Source: Halocatena marina (lineage in GTDB: Archaea > Halobacteriota > Halobacteria > Halobacteriales > Haloarculaceae). Taken from it: 64,000 nt of DNA. The translations under genes and the position numbers were made by a program. Shown here piece after piece: positions 27,526 through 36,118 of this stretch. Below the pieces are notes generated by a model. That model had not been told where the DNA came from and ran no database searches. It saw only the letters and a program-made list of their open reading frames with translations. The stretch's first letter is position 1; every line of letters starts with the position of its first letter. The stretch covers positions 310,001-374,000 of the forward strand of contig NZ_CP109785.1 of NCBI RefSeq assembly GCF_025913575.1, written 5' to 3'.

Positions 27526-28346
27526 TGCGGGTTACGCTGCTCGGTACTGGTGATACCACGGGGACGCCTACCCCTGGTTGTAGCTGCGACACCTGTGAGG
27601 CAGCTGTTGACCGGGATATCGAGCGCACTCGGTTCTCCGTTCACATCGAGAACGAGCGCACGGGTGAGTCGTTTCTCGTCGATATGAGTCCCGACGCTCG
27701 ATACCAACTGCTCCGTGATAGCGTGTCGCTGCCGGACGAGGTCATCATCACGCATATCCACTTTGATCACCTCGACGGTCTCGGCAACGCGTACCGACTG
27801 CTCGATTCGCTTCCGGTGCATGCTGCTGCTGCTGTCGACCCTCAAACTGGCGAGAGTGTCGCGGAAACGATAGCACAGAAATACGATTATCTCGATCAAC
27901 TCGATGTACACCCACAGCAGCCGTTCGAACCGTTCGAGATCTGTGGTGTAACTGCCACGCTCGTTCCGGTTGAGCATCCACCACTTGCGTGTTATGGGCT
28001 GGCAATTGAGGACGAGACGGGTGCGAAGCTGTCTATCACTGGAGATACGAACTTCGCAGTTCCCGACGCCTCACGCGACGTACTGTCGGACGCTGATCTG
28101 CTACTTGCAGATGCTATTGTCCCAGCGCGTCTCTGTAAACACCATCCGCTTGGCGGGACACACGAAAATGAAGCGGGAGTCCCGCGCACGTTCGGAACGA
28201 AACATATGACAACCGAGGGGGCACTTTCGCTCGCAGCAGAACTAAACGCAGCGCAGACGCGACTCGTGCACGTCTCTCATTTCCCGACGCCAGAGGAAGC
28301 GTTCGGCGAGCACACTGCTGTCGACGGAGAACAGTACATTCTCTGA
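27525..28346 (+). CDS. metallo-beta-lactamase-fold hydrolase (PhnP-like)
   Basis: A 273-residue MBL-fold enzyme. The dinuclear metal site is given by HIHFDH (residues 77-82), the Asp in SITGDTNF, and a late His (LVHVSHFP). The N-terminus (GTGDTTGTPTPGCSCDTCEAA) with three cysteines matches the PhnP/PqqB subgroup, where such cysteines bind a structural zinc. PhnP-type enzymes are cyclic phosphodiesterases. The substrate here is not known. The start codon is inside the stop of the AAA ATPase gene (TGATG), a strong sign that they work together. Confidence 0.87.
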   Translation: MRVTLLGTGDTTGTPTPGCSCDTCEAAVDRDIERTRFSVHIENERTGESFLVDMSPDARYQLLRDSVSLPDEVIITHIHFDHLDGLGNAYRLLDSLPVHAAAAVDPQTGESVAETIAQKYDYLDQLDVHPQQPFEPFEICGVTATLVPVEHPPLACYGLAIEDETGAKLSITGDTNFAVPDASRDVLSDADLLLADAIVPARLCKHHPLGGTHENEAGVPRTFGTKHMTTEGALSLAAELNAAQTRLVHVSHFPTPEEAFGEHTAVDGEQYIL

Positions 28347-28372
28347 TCAACAGCTCTGTCGCTCGCGTATCG

Positions 28373-28690
28373 TCACTCAAGTTCTTGTGGACCAACGAGC
28401 GCATTGAACGCCTTCGAAAGCAGTTGTACTTCATCGACTTCATCAACCGGCACCACCTCGTGGATGATCAAGTCGTACCACGGTGTTTCCGGCATCAACG
28501 CGCGGAGACGTGCCAGATACAACTGTGCATCTTGCACCGCCTCGCACGCGGCGTCCCGATTTGGAAATCGAAGTCCTGTTATGGGGGATGGGCTGTTACC
28601 CGTACGTGCACAGGCAATCCGGTAGCGTCCTGTATCCGTCGATCGACGCTCAATCCGACGACGGATGTCACAGAGGGTATCCGCGTGCAT
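28373..28690 (-). CDS. uncharacterised haloarchaeal protein (105 aa)
   Basis: A 105-residue protein. The pattern DTLCDIRRRIERRSTDTGRY, RIACARTGNSPSPITGLRFP and a helix AACEAVQDAQLYLARLRALM is one I associate with a common haloarchaeal family of unknown function, from memory. It contains two cysteines but no metal motif. It is convergent with the MBL-fold hydrolase gene, 26 bases away. Confidence 0.7.
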   Translation of the reverse strand: MHADTLCDIRRRIERRSTDTGRYRIACARTGNSPSPITGLRFPNRDAACEAVQDAQLYLARLRALMPETPWYDLIIHEVVPVDEVDEVQLLSKAFNALVGPQELE

Positions 28691-28755
28691 TTAGGATAAC
28701 TCAAAACTGCAGTTGATTAATAGATTTGGGTAGTAGGTACCAAATCTACAACAAT

Positions 28756-29649
28756 TCACTTATAAGTCTGCATAGGCTTGGCGTCGAGAAGATGTTCACG
28801 AATGAGTGCCTGCCCGTCTTTTGTTCGTTGTTTTCGCTCCTCATCTGAGAGCTGGAACCCGAGCCGTTCGGTCGTAATCGCTTCGGTGATGCGCTCACGT
28901 CGTTCCTCTGACACTGTCTCGTCTTCTGGTATCGTGCTTTCGATCCAGTCGTCGATGTGCTTTCTCCACGACTCGTCGCCGTATGTTCCTCCTTCGACTT
29001 GCCAATCCCAGTACTTTGCGACCTCCTCCCAGAATCCATCGTTCATTCGGTAGTCGTGGATGAGGGCTTTCGCAACCCGTGCACCGTGTCCCGCGCAGAT
29101 GATTACTTGATGTGGACTCCCAGAGAGCCACCCAGCGACGTACAGTCCATCAATTGCGGTTCGACCAGTCGCCTCATCGCACTCGACAGGATGTGTTCCT
29201 GCTTCGTGGAACGACCCCTCATCGAGACCGCTTAGGTAGTCTGCGTTGTAGGCCGATGCCGCGATAACAGAGGCTGCTGTGAGTTCATGTCCGTCCTGTG
29301 TCTTGATCTGAAATCTGTCTCTGTCTCTGCTCTCTGCTTCAGATTCAGTCTCTGATTCTTCGACCTCGACGACCAGATCATCGACGATCTCACAGCCCTC
29401 GTACTGGGCGTGTCCACGGGCGAGTTTGAGAAACGCTGTCGGATCGATAGCGAGAAAGCCAAGGTAGTTCCCGATACTGTAGCAGCGCTGTATAGCGGAC
29501 GCGCCTCGATCGAGGATAAGCGTCTTGAAGCCGTATCGAGCGGTGAACACTCCCGCAGACAGCCCAGAGGCACCCCCACCGATGATGACGACATCGTACT
29601 CGTCCGAACTCGGTTCATTCGATTTCTGTCCTGTTACTTGTTCTGTCAT
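28756..29649 (-). CDS. FAD-dependent oxidoreductase of the thioredoxin-reductase-like fold
   Basis: A 297-residue flavoprotein. It has an N-terminal FAD-binding motif (IIGGGASGLSAGVFTARYG), a mid-domain with an acidic Ser/Glu run (about 115-130), and a second FAD motif (AIDGLYVAGWLSGSPHQVIICAGHGA). No CxxC redox pair is present, so it is not a thioredoxin reductase. The last ~90 residues form a charged helical extension (WEEVAKYWDWQVEGG, then EERRERITEAITTERLG) not usual in that fold. Electron donor and substrate are unknown. It stands alone between convergent and tandem neighbours. Confidence 0.85.
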   Translation of the reverse strand: MTEQVTGQKSNEPSSDEYDVVIIGGGASGLSAGVFTARYGFKTLILDRGASAIQRCYSIGNYLGFLAIDPTAFLKLARGHAQYEGCEIVDDLVVEVEESETESEAESRDRDRFQIKTQDGHELTAASVIAASAYNADYLSGLDEGSFHEAGTHPVECDEATGRTAIDGLYVAGWLSGSPHQVIICAGHGARVAKALIHDYRMNDGFWEEVAKYWDWQVEGGTYGDESWRKHIDDWIESTIPEDETVSEERRERITEAITTERLGFQLSDEERKQRTKDGQALIREHLLDAKPMQTYK

Positions 29650-29754
29650 CGCTGGATGAATAATTGCGTCAGTGTGAAGGGCACGCTCGTGCGGTGAGAA
29701 CCGGCGTGACGGACCGACTGTGAAATCGGTATTTTTGTTCCAATCATATTTTGG

Positions 29755-30621
29755 TTATTTGATGGACTGTTTCGGGAATATCTGTGGGTCGGGTGAGTAC
29801 GTGACCGCTGCATCGATCTTGAACACGTCTGCGAGCAACGCTTCGGTCACGACGTCGCTGGGCGGACCCCAATCGTACACCGCCCCATCGTCGAGTGCGA
29901 TGAGGTAGTCTGCGAAACGAGCAGCCTGTGCGATGTCGTGGAGAACAATGGCTACAGTGACGCCATTTTCGTCGTTCAGTCGCCGAATCGTCTCCATCAC
30001 GCGGAGTTGATGGTGGAGATCGAGAAACGTAGTTGGCTCATCGAGTAAGAGCGTATCGGTGTCTTGTGCAAGCACCATCGCAATCCACGCGAGCTGTTTC
30101 TGTCCACCACTGAGGCTTCCCACTTCAGTATCGCGGAGGTGTTCCACACCAGCGAGTTCGAGCGAGCGTTCGACGGCCTCTCGATCTGTAGCGTCAACTG
30201 CGTCGAAAAAGCCCCGGTGAGGATACCGTCCGTGGTACGCGAGATCTTCGACCGTAATGCTCCCCGGCGAATCGTTCTCTTGTGAGAGGTGACCAAGTTT
30301 GCGGGCCAACTCCTTCTGGTCGTACTGCTGAATGTCGTGGCCGTTCAAAACGACCGTCCCGCTCTCAGGAGTGAGATGGTTCGAGAGTGATTTTAAGAGC
30401 GTGCTCTTGCCACTACCGTTCGGTCCAACGAGTGCGGTGATCTCACCATCGGGAATATCGATGCGGTCGCACTCGACAACTGGCTCCTCGCTCGTCGAGT
30501 AAGAGATCGACAGGGATTTTCCAAGAAGTGCACTCTCCGTCTCATTCGCCGAACTATCTTCCGTTGTTCCGTTCGCTTGATTGGTATCCGACGTGTTCTG
30601 GTCGTACGTACTCTTGTTCAT
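29755..30621 (-). CDS. ABC transporter ATPase of the iron-siderophore/cobalamin type
   Basis: A 288-residue ABC ATPase. Walker A is GPNGSGKST, the signature LSGGQKQLAWIAMVLAQ, Walker B DTLLLDEPTTFLD, and the switch His in IVLHDIAQ. The D-loop pattern TTFLDLHHQ is typical of the FecE/BtuD/FhuC group, which powers uptake of Fe-siderophores, haem or cobalamin. The first 35 residues are an Asn/Thr/Ser-rich disordered extension. No permease or binding-protein gene is in the neighbourhood, so it must pair with subunits coded elsewhere. Confidence 0.92.
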   Translation of the reverse strand: MNKSTYDQNTSDTNQANGTTEDSSANETESALLGKSLSISYSTSEEPVVECDRIDIPDGEITALVGPNGSGKSTLLKSLSNHLTPESGTVVLNGHDIQQYDQKELARKLGHLSQENDSPGSITVEDLAYHGRYPHRGFFDAVDATDREAVERSLELAGVEHLRDTEVGSLSGGQKQLAWIAMVLAQDTDTLLLDEPTTFLDLHHQLRVMETIRRLNDENGVTVAIVLHDIAQAARFADYLIALDDGAVYDWGPPSDVVTEALLADVFKIDAAVTYSPDPQIFPKQSIK

Positions 30622-30791
30622 AGCTCATCGATCTCTGGCTGGTTGGATCTCATACGCCGAATTGGCGCGCTGTGAATCGATCGTTGACCGTTCGCCTCAC
30701 ATGAACTGATCCCTTGATGATCCATGCTTCCGACCGTCACAGTTGTACACGCACACCCAACCATACAATCTCTGTTTTTGGATAGCCTAAA

Positions 30792-31823
30792 CTACCTCAA
30801 AGACTTTTCGGAACGGGAAGATGTGTATGGTTCACTGAACCGACCGATCTCGGTCTGCTTCGTTGTGATAGTAGTCGGAGAGCGAACCCAAGGCGAGTGT
30901 GTTTCACGGATCGCATCCAGATCGACTGCGCTGTGTCCGTCTGCGTCGTGTCCAGAGGGACAGTCACAGGCGTCTGCTGGGCGGACGATACGCTCTTTTC
31001 GCGCACAATAGGGGATCCCGTCGACCCCAGCGATATCGGTGTTCTCGACGTGTGGACACGCCGGAAATTCGACCCGCCAGCCCTTTCCATAGGCGCGCTC
31101 TGCGAGCCGCCGCCGGAGTCGTCGCTTTTCCTTGTGGCTCACAACCGTGATCTTCGTTCGATCTGGCTGTTCTTCGAGTATCTCAATTCCGGGTCCCGAT
31201 GAGAGTCGCTCGGGTTCACGAATTACTTCTCGAGTCCCTGTTTCGGGATCGAACCGCCAGACACCGACTTGTTCGGGAATGCGGTTCAGGTGTGCGCCGG
31301 TGACATACGACGCTGTGGCGAGAATGACTTCATCGCAGACCGCGAGACTGACGTCCGTTCGAAGCTGTGATTGGAGATCACCAGGACGGTCGAGATCGGG
31401 TTTATTCTCGATGGCTCGCAACGAGCCAAACCAGTCGGGGTATCGGGCTGTTTGTCGGATATACGTGCGTCCGTTTCGACGTTCGCTTTCGAAGAAACCG
31501 ATTTCGAGAGCACGATTGACAGCTGCACGCGCACGATCCGGATGACAGTCGAAACAGTCCTTCCAGAAGCGAGCGCGGCCCACTCCTACGTCGGCCGCGA
31601 TGGCTGCATCTGGAATGCTCTGTGCCGTGATTTGCGTCCGAGTATCGAACGCTGGCCCCGGTGTGACGGTAAGAACGTCGAGAACACGACGGCCGCTCGT
31701 ACTCGCTCCAAGCTGCCGGCTCACGATCGTTCCACTATTCCCGTTTTCACTTCCTCCGTCTCTGATTTCGTTTTCGCTTTCGAGTGTCGCACAGAGGGCC
31801 ATCTCGAACGCGAATTCGCGCAT
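30792..31823 (-). CDS. DUF5787-type haloarchaeal protein
   Basis: A 343-residue protein beginning MREFAFEMALCATLES. I recognise it from memory as the haloarchaeal DUF5787 family; its function is unknown. It has the family's early IVSRQLGAS and RRVLDVLTVTPGPAFD segments, a central helical part with a winged-helix look (DRARAAVNRALEIGFF), a beta-rich segment (DEVILATASYVTGAH) and a cysteine cluster near the C-terminus (FPACPHVEN, PYCARKE, CDCPSG) that could bind zinc. A short Asn/Gly/Ser insert (SENEIRDGGSENGNSG) sits near residue 20. The start at 31823 is chosen over 31868 because the extension runs towards the divergent gene. Confidence 0.75.
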   Translation of the reverse strand: MREFAFEMALCATLESENEIRDGGSENGNSGTIVSRQLGASTSGRRVLDVLTVTPGPAFDTRTQITAQSIPDAAIAADVGVGRARFWKDCFDCHPDRARAAVNRALEIGFFESERRNGRTYIRQTARYPDWFGSLRAIENKPDLDRPGDLQSQLRTDVSLAVCDEVILATASYVTGAHLNRIPEQVGVWRFDPETGTREVIREPERLSSGPGIEILEEQPDRTKITVVSHKEKRRLRRRLAERAYGKGWRVEFPACPHVENTDIAGVDGIPYCARKERIVRPADACDCPSGHDADGHSAVDLDAIRETHSPWVRSPTTITTKQTEIGRFSEPYTSSRSEKSLR

Positions 31824-31873
31824 ATTCCGTGTTCGGTGGGAGCTACCAAAAGGAACGCGGCGACACAAGAGCT

Positions 31874-32347
31874 ATGCATTCTTTCGGTTTGGTTCGTTCT
31901 GTGCCCGCTCCCACATTCGACGAAACACAGCGATTCGAGTCATGGCTCTCTGCGCTGGTGATCATCTCCTCCATCCCCGTGCCGCTGCTCTTATGGAGTG
32001 TGATGGGCCTGCGGGGTGCCGTGATTGGGATCGTTACCGTACTGTTGCCGGTTGCAGTACTCGCTTTTGCGAGACTCGAGACCGAACTCCGAGACGACGG
32101 CGTCTACATCCGCTTTGTTCCGTTTCATTTTCAGCCACGCCGCATCCCGTTCGCAGAGATAGAGAGTGTCGATCGAGTTCGGCTCTCGTCACTCAATCGT
32201 GGAATTCATTGGACGCGCGAAGGGTGGAAATACACCGCTGCCGGGAGCACGGGTGTGCGCATTCGCCGAGAGAAACGAGACGTGTTCGTTGGCTCCAAGC
32301 GCCCAGACGACCTCGTTGTGGCTATTCGAGCAGCCATGGGGTCATAA
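31874..32347 (+). CDS. membrane protein with a PH-like domain
   Basis: A 157-residue protein with two membrane helices (about 22-60) followed by a soluble beta-rich part. The segment LRDDGVYIRFVPFHFQPRRIPFAEIESV has the look of the bacterial PH (bPH2/DUF304-like) fold, and the end (REKRDVFVGSKRPDDLVVAIRAAM) is typical for such domains. The start at 31874 leaves a 50-base divergent promoter region shared with the DUF5787 gene. Function unknown. Confidence 0.72.
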   Translation: MHSFGLVRSVPAPTFDETQRFESWLSALVIISSIPVPLLLWSVMGLRGAVIGIVTVLLPVAVLAFARLETELRDDGVYIRFVPFHFQPRRIPFAEIESVDRVRLSSLNRGIHWTREGWKYTAAGSTGVRIRREKRDVFVGSKRPDDLVVAIRAAMGS

Positions 32348-32500
32348 ATAGTCTATAATTTAATATATCTATTTGTGATGGTTTGGGATTTACGCGTCGT
32401 ATTTTGATACCAGCGTGCAGCATTCTGACATCAGCTCTCCCATTCCGAGAACAGCAACTTTATGGCTACGACGGAAAGATATGGAGTTATTACTATCGAG

Positions 32501-33727
32501 ATGACAAGGGAACACCGACAACCGGAGGTGAATATCGGTCTCGTTGGCCACGTCGATCACGGCAAGACGACGCTGGTGCAGGCGCTCAGTGGCGAGTGGA
32601 CCGACCAGCATTCCGAAGAGATGAAACGAGGGATTTCGATCCGGCTCGGTTACGCCGACGCTACGTTCCGTCGGTGTCCCGATATGGACGCTCCCGAGTG
32701 CTATACGGTCGATGAAACATGTCCGGATGGGTCCGACAGTGAGGTTCTCCGGACGGTTTCATTCGTCGATGCTCCAGGCCACGAAACGCTCATGGCCACA
32801 ATGCTCTCAGGAGCTTCGATGATGGATGGTGCGGTACTCGTCGTTGGAGCGAACGAGCCTGTCCCACAGGCCCAGACGGCAGAGCACCTCATGGCGCTCG
32901 ACATTATTGGTATCGAGAATATTGTAATCGCGCAGAACAAGGTCGATCTCGTCGATAATGAGATCGCTCGAGAGAATTACCAGCAAATCAAACAGTTCGT
33001 CGAGGGAACCGTCGCAGAGGATGCGCCGGTTGTTCCGATCTCTGCTCAACGGGGAGTCAACATGGATCTCCTGATGCAGGCTATCGAGGAACAAATTCCA
33101 ACCCCAGATCGTTCTCCAGATGTCGACCCACGGATGCAGATTGCTCGAAGTTTCGACATCAACCGACCAGGAACGACGTTTGACGAACTGATGGGTGGTG
33201 TTCTCGGTGGCAGTCTCGTGCGAGGACGACTACATTCTGATGACGAGATCGAACTTCGTCCCGGACGAGAGTTTGAGGAGGAAGGACAGTCGGAGTACCG
33301 CTCTATCACCACCACCGTTCGTTCGCTGCAGGCGGGCAACGATCTGGTCGATGAGGTCGGTCCCGGTGGCCTCCTCGGTGTCGGTACCGGTCTCGATCCG
33401 GCACTCACGAAAGGCGATGCGCTTGCCGGACAGGTCGCCGGTCCTCCCGGAACCCTGCCGCCGACGTGGAACTCATTCACGATTGAAGTCGAGTTGCTCG
33501 AACGCCTCGTCGATGGCGATGAGATCGAACCCATCAATACTGGCGAGCCCCTGATGTTGACAGTCGGGACGGCAACGACGGTCGGTGCCGTGACGAGTGC
33601 CAGAGAAAACGAGTGTGAAGTGAATCTAAAACGCCCTGTCTGCGCCGATCCGGGTGCGAAAATCGCAATCAACCGCCGCGTCGGGACGCGCTGGCGGCTT
33701 ATCGGTGTTGGAACACTCGTAGGATAG
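32501..33727 (+). CDS. eif2g: translation initiation factor aIF2 subunit gamma
   Basis: The GTPase core of archaeal initiation factor 2, which brings initiator Met-tRNA to the ribosome. The protein has 408 residues from the ATG at 32501. G-motifs: GHVDHGKTT (about 13-21), the switch region, [16 protein letters not shown] and SAQRGVN. The knuckle region between switch 1 and G3 has three cysteines (RRCPDM, PECYTV, ETCPDG) rather than the usual four. The beta-barrel domains II and III follow. A TATA-like CAACTTTATGG lies about 40 bases upstream. It starts the conserved operon aIF2 gamma - PIN - rpo7 - spt4 - dephospho-CoA kinase. Confidence 0.96.
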   Translation: MTREHRQPEVNIGLVGHVDHGKTTLVQALSGEWTDQHSEEMKRGISIRLGYADATFRRCPDMDAPECYTVDETCPDGSDSEVLRTVSFVDAPGHETLMATMLSGASMMDGAVLVVGANEPVPQAQTAEHLMALDIIGIENIVIAQNKVDLVDNEIARENYQQIKQFVEGTVAEDAPVVPISAQRGVNMDLLMQAIEEQIPTPDRSPDVDPRMQIARSFDINRPGTTFDELMGGVLGGSLVRGRLHSDDEIELRPGREFEEEGQSEYRSITTTVRSLQAGNDLVDEVGPGGLLGVGTGLDPALTKGDALAGQVAGPPGTLPPTWNSFTIEVELLERLVDGDEIEPINTGEPLMLTVGTATTVGAVTSARENECEVNLKRPVCADPGAKIAINRRVGTRWRLIGVGTLVG

Positions 33728-33728
33728 G

Positions 33729-34169
33729 ATGAGTAAAAGAGTCGCGATGGACACGAGTGCGCTGATGATGCCGGTCGAGTGTGACGTCCGAGTATTTGAC
33801 GGACTCGACCGGTTACTCGGTGAGTACGAACTCATCACACCAAAACCCGTCATTCAGGAACTCGAACGACTCGCGCAAGGGAACGGGAACAGCACAGAAC
33901 ACAGAAACGAAAACGAGTCCCGAACGAAGAACAGTACTAGAAATGGACAACGACGGGGACAGGAAGCCACGGCCGCCAGCGTTGGGCGGGATCTCGCAGA
34001 ACGCTGTACGGTTGTCGAGACGGATGCGACCTACGCTGATGATGCGCTCGTTGAATTGGCCGAGCGTGAAGCGTGTGAGTATGTGGTCACGAACGATGGT
34101 CCCCTTCGTGACCGTCTCTCTGTCGGAGTAATCGGTTTAAGGGGCCAGAACGAACTCGCTATTCACTAA
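33729..34169 (+). CDS. PIN-domain protein with a low-complexity insertion
   Basis: A 146-residue PIN-fold protein of the archaeal type found next to aIF2 gamma. Acidic metal-binding residues are at Asp8 (VAMDTSALM), Glu44 (VIQELERL), around 103-105 (YADDAL) and in the C-terminal TNDGPLRDRL. Members of this fold are ribonucleases; this subgroup resembles Fcf1/Utp24-like rRNA processing factors, but its role is not shown. Residues 50-78 are an Asn/Arg/Gly/Ser-rich run that interrupts the fold between the second and third acidic positions. It starts one base after the aIF2 gamma stop codon. Confidence 0.83.
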   Translation: MSKRVAMDTSALMMPVECDVRVFDGLDRLLGEYELITPKPVIQELERLAQGNGNSTEHRNENESRTKNSTRNGQRRGQEATAASVGRDLAERCTVVETDATYADDALVELAEREACEYVVTNDGPLRDRLSVGVIGLRGQNELAIH

Positions 34170-34176
34170 GTTAACT

Positions 34177-34746
34177 ATGTACAAACGGGTCAGACTACGC
34201 GATACGGTCGAGGTACCACCACGATACCTCGCCGACGTATCGGAAACGTTGGTCAAACAACTGTTGCAAGACAAGCTCGAAGGACGAATGGACGAGGATG
34301 TCGGCAGCGTCGTCAGCATCGTCGATGTCGTTGAGGTTGGCGAAGGTGCCGTCCTTCCGAATCGTCCAGGCGTCTACTACGAGGCAGTGTTCGACGCTGT
34401 CACGTTCGATCCACAGATGCAGGAGGTTGTCGACGGTGAAGTCGTCGAAGTCGTCAACTTCGGGGCGTTTATCGGTATCGGACCGGTTGACGGCCTGCTG
34501 CACGTCTCACAGATTTCGGATGAGTATCTCTCGTTCGACGAGGAGAATCAGCAACTCGCCTCTCGGGAATCGAACAATACACTCGGAGTTGGTGACTCGG
34601 TTCGCGCCCGGATCGTCACCAAGAGTATCGACGAACGAAATCCACGAGACAGCAAGATTGGCTTGACAGCGAAACAGCCAGGATTGGGAAAGATCGGATG
34701 GCTCCGTGAACAGCGAGAGCAAGAGCAGCCAGCGGCGGGTGAGTGA
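34177..34746 (+). CDS. rpo7: RNA polymerase subunit Rpo7 (E')
   Basis: Archaeal RNA polymerase stalk subunit, the homologue of eukaryotic Rpb7. The protein has 189 residues: the N-terminal tip domain (MYKRVRLRDTVEVPPRYL) and a C-terminal S1 OB-fold (EVVEVVNFGAFIGIGPVDGLLHVSQI). With Rpo4 it binds the emerging transcript and helps open DNA. It lies 7 bases after the PIN gene and its end is tightly linked to spt4. Confidence 0.95.
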   Translation: MYKRVRLRDTVEVPPRYLADVSETLVKQLLQDKLEGRMDEDVGSVVSIVDVVEVGEGAVLPNRPGVYYEAVFDAVTFDPQMQEVVDGEVVEVVNFGAFIGIGPVDGLLHVSQISDEYLSFDEENQQLASRESNNTLGVGDSVRARIVTKSIDERNPRDSKIGLTAKQPGLGKIGWLREQREQEQPAAGE

Positions 34747-34748
34747 CG

Positions 34749-34946
34749 ATGGCGAACAAGCGACTGTCCTGTCGTGAATGTCACTTTGTGAACGAAGCTG
34801 ACTCACAGACGTGCTCTTCCTGTGGGTCGAGCAGTCTCACGGAGGATTGGGCTGGGTACGTCGTCATTTCTCACCCCGAACAGAGCGAGGTTGCCGCAGA
34901 GATGAACGTCACTCGACCTGGTGCGTACGCTCTGAAGGTCCGATAG
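34749..34946 (+). CDS. spt4: transcription elongation factor Spt4 (RpoE'')
   Basis: A 65-residue zinc-ribbon protein, partner of Spt5/NusG. The four zinc cysteines lie in SCRECHF and TCSSCGSS, followed by the conserved EDWAGYVVISHPEQSEVA. The start is the ATG at 34749; a GTG two codons earlier at 34743 would overlap the rpo7 stop. It follows rpo7 directly, the usual archaeal order. Confidence 0.93.
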   Translation: MANKRLSCRECHFVNEADSQTCSSCGSSSLTEDWAGYVVISHPEQSEVAAEMNVTRPGAYALKVR

Positions 34947-34950
34947 TGCT

Positions 34951-35478
34951 GTGCTTCGACTTCCACGTCACCTCCGAAGCGAACTCAAAGCTCCGATTGG
35001 TCCTGTCTACACCGAGCCGAGCGCGCTAATCGAAGCGGCAGGCACGCCGCTCGTCTCCGTCGGTGATGTCGTCACCGAGTATCTCCTTTCAGTTACGATT
35101 CCTCACGTAGCCGTCGTCGATGGCCAGACAAAGCGGACATCGATCGATAGTCCTGTGGATCTCTCTCCGTTTGAGCAGCGTGTGCGGGTTGAAAATCCTG
35201 CTGCAACCCTCTCTGAAGCGATGTTGCAGTCGCTTCGAGATGCGCTCAACGCGGATGACTCGACCGTCATCGTCGTCGATGGGGAGGAAGATCTCGTCGC
35301 GCTCCCGGCCGTCGTCGCTGCACCGATCGGCGCGAGCATCGTCTACGGTCAACCCGACGAAGGAATGGTGCTTGCAACCGTCGACGCGGAACTGACAGCA
35401 CAGATGCGTGCGCTACTCTCTCGGATGGACGGCGATCACGAGGCGGCGCTTCGAATTGTCGAATCTGGCGGTCAGTAG
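34951..35478 (+). CDS. GTP-dependent dephospho-CoA kinase (DUF359)
   Basis: A 175-residue member of the DUF359 family, which in archaea has been shown to phosphorylate dephospho-CoA with GTP, the last step of coenzyme A synthesis. It starts at GTG 34951, 4 bases after spt4. Conserved motifs: LVSVGDVVTE, PHVAVVDGQTKR, VENPAATLS, and VDGEEDLVALPAVVAAP-GASIVYGQP. It closes the transcription/translation operon. This gene neighbourhood is common in archaea. Confidence 0.92.
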   Translation: MLRLPRHLRSELKAPIGPVYTEPSALIEAAGTPLVSVGDVVTEYLLSVTIPHVAVVDGQTKRTSIDSPVDLSPFEQRVRVENPAATLSEAMLQSLRDALNADDSTVIVVDGEEDLVALPAVVAAPIGASIVYGQPDEGMVLATVDAELTAQMRALLSRMDGDHEAALRIVESGGQ

Positions 35479-36118
35479 CACGGCCGACGAACCGGAGTTG
35501 TGTACTACCAATAGATTGGTCTTGTTCGATATTCGGCCATTTGAAAACCCTCGGATGGGTCCGACCGCTAACGAACATCGACACTGTCATGCCCGATGGA
35601 TGCATCAGAAATAATCTCTCGTAAGCAAAGTACGCTGTTCGTCTGTCTCAATTCTCGTTTCCGACTTCGTTTCCGTATCAACGTGCTCTCTGCGTATTTC
35701 CCATTGATGTGATGTATCGTTGCCGTTCAGATCTCTTGCGGGTGTTCACAGCGTAGCCATCGATCTATTCGTCCGACCGTTCGGTACAAATGGGTATCAT
35801 TCCCGCACGATCTTGGCTGCGTCCGAGAATTCTTGATCATGAGAGTTGCGCATCAGAGTGAGCGGATGCTAACCGTCACCCAATTCATCTGTTTCTGTGC
35901 GTCATCGATACATAGTTGTGAGTGATGACATTTGCAGTATCGGTCGGGATTACTGTTGTGTCATTATACTCGATCCTTATCAAACAGGTAAAGTACCCCC
36001 CCATCGTTATACATACTCGTCATCAGCGATGGTGGGTCAACAGCCATCACGGTAGAGAGCGCAGACACGTCGGTGGTTTGATGTTCAATGATGCCCACAA
36101 TCGCGGAGTCGATAACCC
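35479..36118. other. 640-bp gene-free stretch
   Basis: No supported gene on either strand. A 66-codon frame at 35922-36122 starts with a hydrophobic stretch but then turns basic and His-rich, unlike haloarchaeal proteins. No tRNA, RNase P or SRP RNA core motif was recognised. The stretch separates the spt4 operon from the repeat-tailed membrane protein. Confidence 0.5.

Noticed and set aside
34743..34748. GTG at 34743 as the spt4 start
   Set aside because: It would overlap the rpo7 stop and add two residues before the conserved MANKRLSCREC start.
35479..36118. RNase P RNA or SRP RNA in the long gap
   Set aside because: I looked for core conserved motifs and long pairing arms and recognised none. 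A covariance-model search would decide.
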